Shown: piece by piece, positions 52,671-61,189 of the stretch
Position numbering within the stretch: the first letter of the stretch is position 1
Layout of the letters: each line of letters starts with the position of its first letter
Source of the DNA: CBFHSF01 sp965661055
GTDB taxonomy: Bacteria > Bacteroidota > Bacteroidia > Flavobacteriales > Schleiferiaceae
Direction: 5' to 3'
DNA length: 64,000 nucleotides
Assembly (NCBI GenBank): GCA_965661055.1
Contig: CBFICS010000003.1
Location: forward strand, 62,001 to 126,000
Position numbers and translations under genes: made by a program
Notes under the pieces: generated by a model
Told to the model about the DNA's origin: nothing
Database searches by the model: none
What the model saw: the letters and a program-made list of their open reading frames with translations, nothing else

Positions 52671-52775
52671 ACCGTTAACAGCTTTCTTAATAGTAATTTA
52701 AGAGATTATTGCTTTGGGCACAATACCCTATTTTAGTGATTATTTATACCTTCACAACACACAAGAACACCCTGC

Positions 52776-54179
52776 ATGTTTTTAAATAAAGGCTCAACCA
52801 AAGACGTAAACAACCTCATCATAACCTGCCTTGTTGCATGGATTTGGCTGCCATTATTTTTTACATGCGGAATGTTTGTTGACGGGATTACCTATGGAGC
52901 CATTTCTCATAACCTAAGCCAAGATTTGGGATCATTTTTTGTACCTCACTACACCGCTACCCTGCACCCAAAATTCTTTGAACACCCGCCTTTGGTTTTC
53001 ATCCTACAAAAATTCTTTTTTGACCTTTTCGGATCGTCCCTGTTCACCGAAAACATTTTTTCTGCCGTACAATTAATCATCAGCATTTGGTTGTTTAAAA
53101 AACTTGAAAAGCTCTTATTTGGATCGGGTCATTGGCTTTCTACTATTTTATTCTTGACCACACCGCTAGTGATATGGGGCTATTCTAATAACTTACTTGA
53201 GAGCACCCTTATTGTGTTTTGTACGGCTTCTGTGGTTACCACCGTTCAAGCGCTAAACAACAAATCACCGCTTAGACTTTATCTCAGCTCACTTTTCATT
53301 TTTGCCGCGTTTTTATCTAAGGGTCCCGTCGGGCTTTTTCCTTTGGTTGCCCCAATGTTATGGACAGTAACCCATAGAGGGTTCTCCTTTAAAAAAGGGA
53401 TTATCTCTCAATTTCACTTACTCCTTGGGCTTTTACTATCAGCTGCCATCTCATTCTACCTATGGCCAGAATTGTGGCAAAACCTCAAGTCTTATTTCTC
53501 CATTCAACTCCTTCCCGCTTTAAGCGGAAACAGAGAAGTGACGACAAGTTTTAGAGGCAGCATACTTTTAAATTTAGTTGTCCAGTTATTGATTCCCATA
53601 GCATTACTCCTTGCGGCATGGATTTTTTCAAAAAGGGTAAAGCTTAAGACCAATCCGAATCTGCAATTTTTGTTAATCCTGGCTCTTTGCGCGAGTCTAC
53701 CGCTTATGGTCTCAAGCAAGCAGAGAGACTTTTACACCCTACCGAGTATTGTCTTATTCCTACTGTATTTTTCACAAATGGCAAGACCTATCGTTGACAA
53801 CCTGAAATGGAATTTTCTTTTGAATCCATGGGTTTTACGCGGTTTTTTTCTTGCCGCTTTCGTGGGAGTTATATATTCCACTTCAATGATTGGGAGCCCT
53901 AGAAGGGACGGTGATTTACAAAGTGATGTAGTAATAATATCTAGTGTTGTAGGGACTCAAACCACTATTGCGACCAATACCCTAACGTGGAACGATTGGA
54001 CCTATCAAGCCTATTTCATGAGACTGGCTCAAATTAGTTTAGATGATCAAAAGCCTGCTAGGTTTATGCTACTTCCCAAGGGATTTAGGGGTGAAACCAA
54101 AAAAGGGCAACAAGAATATAGAAAAGTCCCTTTAGAACTTCATCATTTTGATCTTTACGAAATGGTGAAAAGTCCTTAA
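52776..54179 (+). CDS. Glycosyltransferase family 39 (ArnT/PMT-like) membrane protein
   Basis: The 467-residue protein has about ten transmembrane helices and the GT39/GT83-type first periplasmic loop: FVDGITYGAISHNLSQDLG with the catalytic-type Asp, and HPKFFEHPPLVFILQKFFF, where EHPP is typical. Such enzymes transfer a sugar from a polyprenyl-phosphate donor in the periplasm, for instance to lipid A or glycoproteins. There is no neighbour that tells the acceptor. Confidence 0.85.
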   Translation: MFLNKGSTKDVNNLIITCLVAWIWLPLFFTCGMFVDGITYGAISHNLSQDLGSFFVPHYTATLHPKFFEHPPLVFILQKFFFDLFGSSLFTENIFSAVQLIISIWLFKKLEKLLFGSGHWLSTILFLTTPLVIWGYSNNLLESTLIVFCTASVVTTVQALNNKSPLRLYLSSLFIFAAFLSKGPVGLFPLVAPMLWTVTHRGFSFKKGIISQFHLLLGLLLSAAISFYLWPELWQNLKSYFSIQLLPALSGNREVTTSFRGSILLNLVVQLLIPIALLLAAWIFSKRVKLKTNPNLQFLLILALCASLPLMVSSKQRDFYTLPSIVLFLLYFSQMARPIVDNLKWNFLLNPWVLRGFFLAAFVGVIYSTSMIGSPRRDGDLQSDVVIISSVVGTQTTIATNTLTWNDWTYQAYFMRLAQISLDDQKPARFMLLPKGFRGETKKGQQEYRKVPLELHHFDLYEMVKSP

Positions 54180-54270
54180 GAACTTATAATAGGTTTAGTT
54201 CTTTCAAAATTTCTGGCAAATAAATATGCATAAATATCTGAGATATTTACCGGTTGTAATGGAGGGTGAA

Positions 54271-54495
54271 TTACAAAGAAGCCAAGCAATTAGACTCCTT
54301 TGGGTTAAAAAACCTCATAACGGATTTAGTGGCTATTTTTAGAACCACTTGTCCGTTGTTTAACGCGTATTCAAAAGTCGACTTTTTCATCGTCGGAGCG
54401 GGATTGTTATTGTCGTCATCTTTACTACAAGAAGATGTTCCAAAAACTAATCCTAGTGCTAGGGCATGTAAGGCCAAATAGTTTGTGATTTTCAT
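54271..54495 (-). CDS. Short lipoprotein, probably a truncated remnant
   Basis: The product is 74 residues: a lipoprotein signal (LALHALALGLVFGTSSC), an Asp/Asn-rich linker (SKDDDNNNPAPT) and KKSTFEYALNNGQVV, which looks like the start of a larger extracytoplasmic domain. It then ends within 30 residues (NPKESNCLASL). The N-terminus is typical of Bacteroidota surface lipoproteins, so the frame is probably real, but most of the mature domain seems lost. Confidence 0.5.
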   Translation of the reverse strand: MKITNYLALHALALGLVFGTSSCSKDDDNNNPAPTMKKSTFEYALNNGQVVLKIATKSVMRFFNPKESNCLASL

Positions 54496-54782
54496 TTCTA
54501 TTTATTTAAAATTCGACATACATACGCCGTCAAAGTGAAATTGGATTTCGCAGAATGAAAAAAAATGAAATAAATTCACAAAGAACTGTTTATCAAGTGT
54601 TTAAATATTAATTTTTTTTGAAATTTATTTCCCGGCATCAGAAAATGGGAGGGAAATCGATGAATAAAATGAAACGGACAAACAAAAATTGATAACATAC
54701 GTTTAATATTAAGTGTCAAAAAGAATAGGAAAAAATCTTGACATTTAAGCTGAAATTATTAATCCCTCCAAACTTTAGTCTA

Positions 54783-55181
54783 ATGAACTCTCCCACTCCA
54801 GAAGAAAAGGTTCAAATTCAACAGCTCATGGAAGTTTTGTACTATCCAGAGAACCAAGAAGAAGATAAGGTTAAAGAAACCGTAGACCAGTTGATTGAAT
54901 TTGGAGTGCCTATAAAAAAACAAAATCGATGGATAAAATCTCATCAACGCTATTTGGCTAGAAGAAAGCGAATTAAAGAAAATGCCTCTTACACCAAAAC
55001 AGAAAGGTTACTTATTGTTATGCTGGCTCCAGTTAGTCTTGCCTTTCTTGAAGGCTTGTTTGTTTTTGAATCAGATCCAGAATACAAAACCATGAGAAGA
55101 CAAGGGGCATCTTATTTAAGTCTTGGTTTAGCTCTTTGGACAGCTATGATCATTTTTTACTCAACATCTTTGCTTTTTTAA
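54783..55181 (+). CDS. Small membrane-anchored hypothetical protein
   Basis: From ATG 54783 the 132-residue protein has a charged helical N-terminal half (EEKVQIQQLMEVLYYPENQE, RWIKSHQRYLARRKRIKEN) and two hydrophobic segments near the C-terminus (LLIVMLAPVSLAFLEGLFVF and YLSLGLALWTAMIIFYSTSL). An upstream TTG start at 54738 is possible. No family is recognised. Confidence 0.6.
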   Translation: MNSPTPEEKVQIQQLMEVLYYPENQEEDKVKETVDQLIEFGVPIKKQNRWIKSHQRYLARRKRIKENASYTKTERLLIVMLAPVSLAFLEGLFVFESDPEYKTMRRQGASYLSLGLALWTAMIIFYSTSLLF

Positions 55182-55679
55182 GGAAACTCAATTCCTAATG
55201 GGATAGAATTAAAAAACTATTTCTTTTTACCTAGTCTTAGGCTCTGTGCTTATTCCTAACCAAGAAAGATGCTTTTTCAAGCTCGACCACCAATTAATCG
55301 AAAGGTCTATTTCTCATATTTATTTTCAAAGTAATTTTCAACCGTATTTGAAAGGAAATTTAACCTAGACTGAAATAACCAAAATTTACTCTTTAGTAAC
55401 GGTAAAACGTGGAAATAGGGCAAACCGAAAATCTGAAGTTTCGTTGACAAAAAAAAGGAGTTGTTGTCGATTTCAAAGACAGCGTAAAGAGCATTCCTGT
55501 AAATAATCCATAGATGCTTCAATGATTAGAAAAACAGTTCATACCCTCTCACAAGAAGAAGAGTTGTACGCACCACGCCATTGAACCTTTGGTAATGAAA
55601 AAGAAATTTATATCTTTCAGATGATGAGCCTTTCAGAATTCATTGTTTGATTGAATGTGCTCTAAAAAAAATAACTATT
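55182..55679. other. Intergenic region before the TM2 gene
   Basis: Nearly 500 bases without a convincing gene. A 71-codon reverse frame (55307-55522) has a Phe/Leu/Asn-rich composition typical of chance frames in AT-rich DNA. No repeat or RNA family is seen. Confidence 0.5.
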
Positions 55680-55919
55680 ATGACTCAACCAATCGATGAT
55701 TTCTCAACTGGAAGAAGCCCTTATGACTTTGTAGCCACCCTGCTCTTATGTATATTTTTAGGAGGATTGGGCCTACATAGATTTTATGTGGGAAAAATCG
55801 GAACTGGCTTATTAATGCTTTTCACTTTTGGCGGACTTGGTATATGGTCAATCATTGACCTTGTATTAGTTGCCACTGGTAATTTTAAGGACAAAGATGG
55901 TCTTCCGATTCAGAACTAA
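55680..55919 (+). CDS. TM2 domain-containing protein
   Basis: From ATG 55680 the 79-residue protein consists of the TM2 domain: LLLCIFLGGLGLHRFYVGK (first helix and the conserved G-HRFY loop) and GTGLLMLFTFGGLGIWSIID with D-LVLVATG after it. TM2 proteins are two-helix membrane proteins of unclear function. Its stop abuts the stop of the convergent VanX-like gene. Confidence 0.9.
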   Translation: MTQPIDDFSTGRSPYDFVATLLLCIFLGGLGLHRFYVGKIGTGLLMLFTFGGLGIWSIIDLVLVATGNFKDKDGLPIQN

Positions 55920-56594
55920 TTATTGTACCACGAAATCAAAGTAAGTATCTGAAAACGGTTCTTTGGCTAAAGTAAAATGCCACCATTCTTCACGGTAGGG
56001 TAAAAAGCCATTATTGATCATCGCCTCGCGAAGAATGTTTCTATTCTCTTGCCCATCTTTTGAAATGGTTGTGTCTGTTGGCCAAGATTTTTCTCCAAAA
56101 AAGTCCCAATCTGACCCCATATCAACTTTTTCGCCTTTTGAATTTACCAGAGTCAAGTCAAAGGTTGACCCTCTAGAATGACTAGACTTTGCGGCTATAT
56201 AGTTGAGTTCAATCAATTTACTTTTATCGATCTGAGGGTAATACTTTTGTTTGGTCAAAGTATCTGAAATATCACTAGCCCATTTTACAAAGTGGTTTAC
56301 CGCTCTTTGTGGACGATAGGCATCGTAAACCAAAAGACCTAAACCCAGTTTTGAGAGGTCCTTTTCTACATTCGCTAGAGCCTTAGCCGCCTCCTTTGTA
56401 CAAATAATGATGGGGGCATCATACCCATTAACCGGTTGACCTACAAAATTGTTAGGACCAAAATAGCGGACCTCCTCACGAATATTTTCAGTATAATTGC
56501 GCAGGTAAACAAATCCGTTGGGCAATTCACTTTTTTCTGTACATGCAGAGAACATGAACGGGAGCAACAGTAGAAATAATAGCCTTTTCATCAT
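55920..56594 (-). CDS. D-alanyl-D-alanine dipeptidase (M15D, VanX-like), lipoprotein
   Basis: The N-terminus MMKRLLFLLLLPFMFSAC predicts a lipoprotein. The M15D signature is present: SSHSRGSTFDLTL (His and Asp zinc ligands) and EEWWHFTLA (catalytic Glu and third His), plus VYDAYRPQRAV. The enzyme cleaves D-Ala-D-Ala dipeptide or related peptidoglycan fragments; without vanH/vanA nearby a role in cell-wall recycling is more likely than glycopeptide resistance. It lies 21 bases after acr3 and may be the last gene of the arsenic operon transcript. Confidence 0.88.
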   Translation of the reverse strand: MMKRLLFLLLLPFMFSACTEKSELPNGFVYLRNYTENIREEVRYFGPNNFVGQPVNGYDAPIIICTKEAAKALANVEKDLSKLGLGLLVYDAYRPQRAVNHFVKWASDISDTLTKQKYYPQIDKSKLIELNYIAAKSSHSRGSTFDLTLVNSKGEKVDMGSDWDFFGEKSWPTDTTISKDGQENRNILREAMINNGFLPYREEWWHFTLAKEPFSDTYFDFVVQ

Positions 56595-56615
56595 AGTGCT
56601 TTCCGGGGTGTTTAT

Positions 56616-57653
56616 TTAAAAGTACTTCTTCTTGAGCCAAAAAGAAACTTTTACCAAAAGAATAAGCGCCGGCACCTCTACCAAGGGACCGATTACTCCT
56701 GCAAAAGCTTCTCCAGAGTTTATTCCGAAAACGGCAATAGCAACTGCAATGGCCAGCTCAAAATTATTTCCCGCCGCGGTAAAAGAAAGCGCTGCAGTTT
56801 TTTCGTAAGAAACCTTCATCCATTTTGAAATAAGGAATCCTAACCCAAACATAATGGCAAAGTAAAAAAGGAGAGGTATAGCAATTATAACCACATCTTG
56901 GGGTATTTGAACGATTAACTCCCCCTTGAGGGAGAACATCAGAACAATGGTAAACAAAAGGGAAATGAGCGTTATTGGAGAAATGGCAGGAATAAACTTT
57001 TTCATGTACCATTCTTCACCTTTTGCCTTTACCAAGATGAGTCGACTAGCTATACCTAATGCAAAGGGAATTCCCAGATAGATTAGAACACTTTCTGCAA
57101 TGGTTGAAATGGAAATATCTACTATGGCCCCTTCCAGTCCGAAGTAAGGAGGCAAAACGGTAATAAACAACCACGCGTAAAAGCTATAGGCAAAGATTTG
57201 AAAAATGCTATTGAGTGCCACCAATCCAGCGCCATACTCTGAACTTCCTTCGGCTAAGTCATTCCATACCAAAACCATAGCTATACATCTAGCCAGCCCG
57301 ATTAATATCAGTCCGACTAAGTAATGAGGATAATCTTGTAAAAAGACAATCGCTAAAACAAACATGAGTAACGGACCGATAATCCAGTTTAATACAATAG
57401 AAAGGGTTAGGACTTTTCCGTTAGCAAACACTTTGGGCAGCAAGCTATAATCAACCTTTGCCAAGGGAGGATACATCATAAGAATCAGTCCGATGGCCAA
57501 TGGAATATTCGTAGTACCACTACTCATATTATCAATTTTTGTCGGGATATTTGGGAAGGCATACCCCAAGCCTACTCCTAGTATCATGGCTAGGAAAATC
57601 CACAAGGTCAAATTGCTGTCAAGGAAGCTTAATTTCTTTTGGGTAGTGGTCAT
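56616..57653 (-). CDS. acr3: Arsenite efflux transporter, ACR3 family
   Basis: The 345-residue protein has ten hydrophobic segments and ACR3 signatures: MMYPPLAKVDYSLL, GLILIGLARCIAMVLVWNDL with the essential Cys, ALNSIFQIFAYSFYAWLF and TAAGNNFELAIAVAIA near the end. It exports arsenite, driven by the proton gradient. The start ATG immediately follows the arsC-like stop, and the gene order is arsR, arsC-like, acr3. Confidence 0.95.
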   Translation of the reverse strand: MTTTQKKLSFLDSNLTLWIFLAMILGVGLGYAFPNIPTKIDNMSSGTTNIPLAIGLILMMYPPLAKVDYSLLPKVFANGKVLTLSIVLNWIIGPLLMFVLAIVFLQDYPHYLVGLILIGLARCIAMVLVWNDLAEGSSEYGAGLVALNSIFQIFAYSFYAWLFITVLPPYFGLEGAIVDISISTIAESVLIYLGIPFALGIASRLILVKAKGEEWYMKKFIPAISPITLISLLFTIVLMFSLKGELIVQIPQDVVIIAIPLLFYFAIMFGLGFLISKWMKVSYEKTAALSFTAAGNNFELAIAVAIAVFGINSGEAFAGVIGPLVEVPALILLVKVSFWLKKKYF

Positions 57654-58256
57654 TTAAATAGGTTTTACTTTACTAAATACATATAATAATTCGGTGGCTA
57701 TTTCTATACTGGTTAATCTGTAAGCCTCAGACATTTCAGGTGTACCATCACTAAACTTAGGATCTTCAAAGGGAAGTGAAATCCTTTTAAAAGCCCCTGG
57801 AATAAACGGACAGTCTGCATCTGCACTATTACAGGTCATAATGGCTATAAAGTTTTCAGAAGGATTGACTTCATCGTCATAGACCTTAGAAAAGAGAGGT
57901 ATATCTTTTTTATCAATGGGGGTTTTTAAATGATAAATAGGGTTATCATTTAAACCTTCTCGGGAAAGTTCAAGACCGTGGTGTTTCAAGGTATCAACAA
58001 CCTGCTGAAATACACGAGTTACTTCTGTGCCTCCAGAATAAACGTCTACCGCCTTTAATTTTTTTTCTTCTGCGAGCACCGCAGCCCATACCTGCGAAAA
58101 AATACTTCGTCGAGAATTATGGGTACAAATAAAATTCAATTTGACCGTCCCATAACTTTGGTACGATTGGTTTATTGCCCCGGCTAAATGGTCTAACAAC
58201 TCTTTTCTATCACTAGAAATCGAGTCAATAGCCAACGTATGGATAAATTCTAACAT
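57654..58256 (-). CDS. Arsenate reductase-like low-molecular-weight phosphatase
   Basis: This 200-residue protein has a P-loop LNFICTHNSRRSIFSQ (C-x5-R) as in low-molecular-weight tyrosine phosphatase and thioredoxin-linked ArsC proteins, and a later TCNSADADCPFIPGAFKRI, with Cys residues typical of ArsC. The N-terminal 35 residues are extra compared with short ArsC proteins. In this operon it most likely reduces arsenate to arsenite for export by Acr3. Confidence 0.85.
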   Translation of the reverse strand: MLEFIHTLAIDSISSDRKELLDHLAGAINQSYQSYGTVKLNFICTHNSRRSIFSQVWAAVLAEEKKLKAVDVYSGGTEVTRVFQQVVDTLKHHGLELSREGLNDNPIYHLKTPIDKKDIPLFSKVYDDEVNPSENFIAIMTCNSADADCPFIPGAFKRISLPFEDPKFSDGTPEMSEAYRLTSIEIATELLYVFSKVKPI

Positions 58257-58271
58257 TAAAAATGGGATTGA

Positions 58272-58601
58272 TTAGCAGCACTCGGCTTTAAAGTTTCCTA
58301 GGGCAAAGAATTGAGAAACCACTTCTTCCAATTCTTTCCACCGTTCGGGATTGATACAATAACACGTGGCCGTTCCTGAGACGGTACCTTGAATGATTCC
58401 CACTTTCTTAAGTTCTTTTAAGTGTTGAGAAATGGTGGCTTGAGCCAGGCCAATCTCATCGACAATCTCTCCACAAACGCATGATTTAGATTCTATTAAA
58501 TATTGTAGAATGGCAATTCGCGCCGGATGTCCTAATACCTTAAAGATGGATGCAATACGATTGCTCTGCTCGGAATATATTTCTGTTTTTGTAGTTCCCA
58601 T
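58272..58601 (-). CDS. arsR: ArsR-family arsenic-responsive repressor
   Basis: The 109-residue winged-helix protein has the ArsR core (ASIFKVLGHPARIAILQYL, GLAQATISQHLKELKKVGII) and the metalloid-binding CVC in the helix SCVCGEIVDEI, plus further Cys residues at the C-terminus (CYC, CC). It is the first gene of the ars operon and should repress it until arsenite binds. A palindromic site sits between its ATG and the promoter element. Confidence 0.93.
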   Translation of the reverse strand: MGTTKTEIYSEQSNRIASIFKVLGHPARIAILQYLIESKSCVCGEIVDEIGLAQATISQHLKELKKVGIIQGTVSGTATCYCINPERWKELEEVVSQFFALGNFKAECC

Positions 58602-58611
58602 GCAACACTCT

Positions 58612-58627
58612 ATTGTAATATTACGAT
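58612..58627. promoter_or_regulatory. Probable ArsR operator
   Basis: ATTGTAATATTACGAT contains the perfect palindrome GTAATATTAC (58615-58624), with partly matching flanks. It lies between the -7 element and the arsR ATG, where a bound repressor would block transcription. Such AT-rich palindromes are usual for ArsR sites. Confidence 0.6.
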
Positions 58628-58630
58628 AAT

Positions 58631-58638
58631 CAAAGGTA
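58631..58638 (-). promoter_or_regulatory. -7 promoter element of the ars operon
   Basis: Reverse-strand TACCTTTG fits TAnnTTTG and is followed directly by the palindrome at 58612-58627. A -33 element is weak. Confidence 0.5.
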
Positions 58639-58685
58639 CATTAGTTTTTAAAAAAATTCTATTTTCATAGAATAAATTAAAAAGC

Positions 58686-59132
58686 ATGAAAAAATTGAAG
58701 AATTTATTCTGTGTAATAGGACTACTATTTTCAATGGCTTCTGCTGGCCAATGCGTTAAATGCAATTCATTTGAGGAGGCAAAGAAAGATCCTTTAAGAG
58801 TAAAGTCAATCATTGTAAATCCTTACACTACTGATATTCTATTAGAAGAATTTCCAAGTGACATTGGGCAGTTCGAAAATTGTGAAACTTTATTTTTGGT
58901 AGGACACAATTTTACATCCATTAGTCCTGATATAGGGAAGTTAACTCAATTAAAAGAGTTGAGTTTTGCTGAATGTATATTAACGGATATTCCTGACGAA
59001 ATCTTTCAATTGAAAAACCTAAAGGAGCTTATTTTATGGGAAAATCAATTTAGTGAAGAGACCATTGAAAGGATAAAAGCCAAAGCCAAAAAAGAGCTTC
59101 CCTACACCAAACTTAGAATTTCATTAGACTAA
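58686..59132 (+). CDS. Secreted leucine-rich-repeat protein
   Basis: The 148-residue protein has a signal peptide (MKKLKNLFCVIGLLFSMASAGQ) and about three leucine-rich repeats (LPxxIxxLxxLxxLxLxxN type): FPSDIGQFENCETLFL, ISPDIGKLTQLKELSF, IPDEIFQLKNLKELILWENQ. LRRs bind other proteins; this one is expected in the periplasm or outside. It is divergent from arsR. The next gene starts directly after its stop. Confidence 0.85.
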   Translation: MKKLKNLFCVIGLLFSMASAGQCVKCNSFEEAKKDPLRVKSIIVNPYTTDILLEEFPSDIGQFENCETLFLVGHNFTSISPDIGKLTQLKELSFAECILTDIPDEIFQLKNLKELILWENQFSEETIERIKAKAKKELPYTKLRISLD

Positions 59133-59893
59133 TTGGACTTACTAAGTCATACTTGTAGTGGCCTAGCCGTAGGGTTAACTCTCATAAACCTTACGGAAGG
59201 AAGTGCTTGGCAAAAACACTTATTGTATTAGCCTCTGGTTTGGGCGGTGCCCTGCCAGACCTAGATGCCATTTCACTATGGTCTCAGTTTGATCGTATTT
59301 TTAATCTCCCCATTTCTGGGAGAGAAATATATTCGGGCAAATATGCACTTTTACACCACGGGGCTATGCATTCACTATTATTGAGCATACTCTTTGGCTC
59401 CGCATTTTTTCTTCCGACATGGATAAGGTCCAAAAAATGGATTTTCAACAAGAAGGCCCTATTAAAATCGATGGGTTTCACCATGGGATATAATCTTCAC
59501 CTATTGAAGGATATGCCCACACCCGCAGCCACTTGGGGAGGTGTTAGGTACTTCTTTCCCGCCCAAGAATACATAGGTGGTACCGGTAAAATCTGGTGGT
59601 GGAACAATTATGATCTTTTCTTGATCATTCTGTCGGTAATCGTTTTTCAATTATTACTATTTCTAGTCAGATCCAAATGGCGTAGAAGAATTGCGCCCTT
59701 ACTGTTTATAATAGGTGTAAGCCTTTTCACCTATCAAATTAATCATAGAAAATATCATTACGCTTACCGCGGTCACGCACAAAATTACCAGCAATACGAA
59801 GAGTGGTCAAAGCTTGAACAACGCGAGATATTAGGGGAAAAAATTTTCAATATAATGGAGTCATTTGACCACAGTATTCCTTTATATTTTTAA
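59133..59893 (+). pseudogene. Membrane-bound metal-dependent hydrolase (YdjM/LexA-binding type), frameshifted
   Basis: Two frames together give one protein. From TTG 59133 (next to the upstream stop) the first frame reads LDLLSHTCSGLAVGLTLINL, matching the family N-terminus with its conserved His, up to SAWQK. At a five-A run near 59211-59215 the frame is lost; one extra A would join it to TLIVLASGLGGALPDLD and the rest (LHHGAMHSLL, GYNLHLLKDMPTP), which is open to 59893. The second part alone starts with TTG 59207 and lacks the first metal-ligand His. It is either a true frameshift or a homopolymer sequencing error. Confidence 0.75.
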
Positions 59894-59918
59894 CTTTCAA
59901 CCCTAAATCAAAAAGGTA

Positions 59919-60410
59919 TTGAAAACATTTTTTCTAATCACTAGTCTTTACTTTTTAAGCCTTTGCGGATGGTCTCAAACATTTGAGGTACCCAAGAATT
60001 ACAACCTTTCTACCGCTGAAGATTTTAGATCTTACAACGATGACATTATTCAATGTGCTTTTTGGTTGTATGACAAGCCCTATGATGCTAAAAGAGAAAA
60101 ACATAGAGAAGCGCAAGAGTTCTTTTTTAGTTGGCTTGTAGGTACACCAGACGTCAAAATAGAGGTAACAGGGAAAGTTGCCAAACTAACAAAAAGCAAT
60201 CCTGATTTGCTTTTGATATACATGATCTCATTTGCAAAAACAGTCCTTGAGGAACCAAGCACCTCATCAGAAGCCGCCAATGCAAAAGCTGTATATGAGT
60301 TAGTTCAATATTACATTTCTAACGTAGACAATGGACTAAAAAAAGAAGAGTCCATGACGCCTTTAATTGACATGACCCAGCTAGAAATTTCAGATTGGTT
60401 AAAAAAATAA
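59919..60410 (+). CDS. Secreted hypothetical protein
   Basis: A 163-residue protein with a signal peptide (KTFFLITSLYFLSLCGWSQT) starting at TTG 59919; no ATG is available at this end and AGGT lies five bases before it. The mature part is mainly helical, with FFFSWLVGTPDVKIEV and LLLIYMISFAKTVLEEP. No domain is recognised. It ends two bases before the ATG of the next lipoprotein gene. Confidence 0.65.
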   Translation: MKTFFLITSLYFLSLCGWSQTFEVPKNYNLSTAEDFRSYNDDIIQCAFWLYDKPYDAKREKHREAQEFFFSWLVGTPDVKIEVTGKVAKLTKSNPDLLLIYMISFAKTVLEEPSTSSEAANAKAVYELVQYYISNVDNGLKKEESMTPLIDMTQLEISDWLKK

Positions 60411-60412
60411 GA

Positions 60413-61186
60413 ATGAAAAGTTATTGGTTAGGAGCAATCATCATTACAATTGCAAGCTGTACACCGGCTGAAAAGCCCATTAATATGGTTTGGAACTTTA
60501 GCAGTCCCATTGAATACGAATTCATTCAAATTGCCGATGGTGAAACTAAGTTTTCTCAATCCCCTAACCCCTCTAAAACATTGGTTTCAGGTGCAGGTAT
60601 ATTAGAAATTGACTCTAGCGAAGGAACGACCACTCAGATAAAAATGCATGATTTTCTAGTGCAACGATCAATTTTCGATACGTTAGGCAATGTGATAGAC
60701 ACCATAAGCCAATCTTCGCCCCCTTTAACGTTAGAAGGGTTTTATGCAGATGGCACCTTTGAAACCACTCCACCAGACATTTTATTTGACCTTCTTTTAA
60801 GAATGCCATTAAAAGACCTTATTGTGGGAGAAAGCACCGCTATAAAGCTTTCTTCCTCTACTACATTCGGAAAAGACACTTTTACTATAGAAGGATACAA
60901 CACCTTAACCCTTACTCGCATTCGACAAGAAGAAGGTGAGAAAATAGCAGTAATAAAAGGTATTATTGACATATCTAGTGACGGACAGCCACTGCCTGTT
61001 GGCGTATCATACTACTCCTCAAAAAAGGGACAAGCGGTATATCGTTATAATATTGAAAAGGGATGTTTTTCTTCGGTGAACGCAACCCTTATGAATGACT
61101 TCACCTATTCAAAAACAGACAGCCTTAGAGGTCCGTTTGAAATACACTCCGAAACCACCATTGACTATATCATCTCTAAAAAGTAG
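60413..61186 (+). CDS. Hypothetical lipoprotein
   Basis: The start ATG 60413 gives a lipoprotein signal (MKSYWLGAIIITIASC). The 257-residue product is beta-rich, with the stretch LRMPLKDLIVGESTAIKLSS and Thr/Ser-rich strands, and has no domain I can name. It is packed between small genes on the same strand (2 and 3 base gaps), suggesting an operon from about 59919 to 63482. Confidence 0.65.
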   Translation: MKSYWLGAIIITIASCTPAEKPINMVWNFSSPIEYEFIQIADGETKFSQSPNPSKTLVSGAGILEIDSSEGTTTQIKMHDFLVQRSIFDTLGNVIDTISQSSPPLTLEGFYADGTFETTPPDILFDLLLRMPLKDLIVGESTAIKLSSSTTFGKDTFTIEGYNTLTLTRIRQEEGEKIAVIKGIIDISSDGQPLPVGVSYYSSKKGQAVYRYNIEKGCFSSVNATLMNDFTYSKTDSLRGPFEIHSETTIDYIISKK

Positions 61187-61189
61187 ATT

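Noticed and set aside
55307..55522. Reverse-strand 71-codon frame
   Set aside because: Composition typical of chance frames in AT-rich DNA, no start context and no relative.
55920..56594. Glycopeptide resistance role for the VanX-like protein
   Set aside because: No vanH, vanA or vanS/R-like genes are near; cell-wall recycling fits better.
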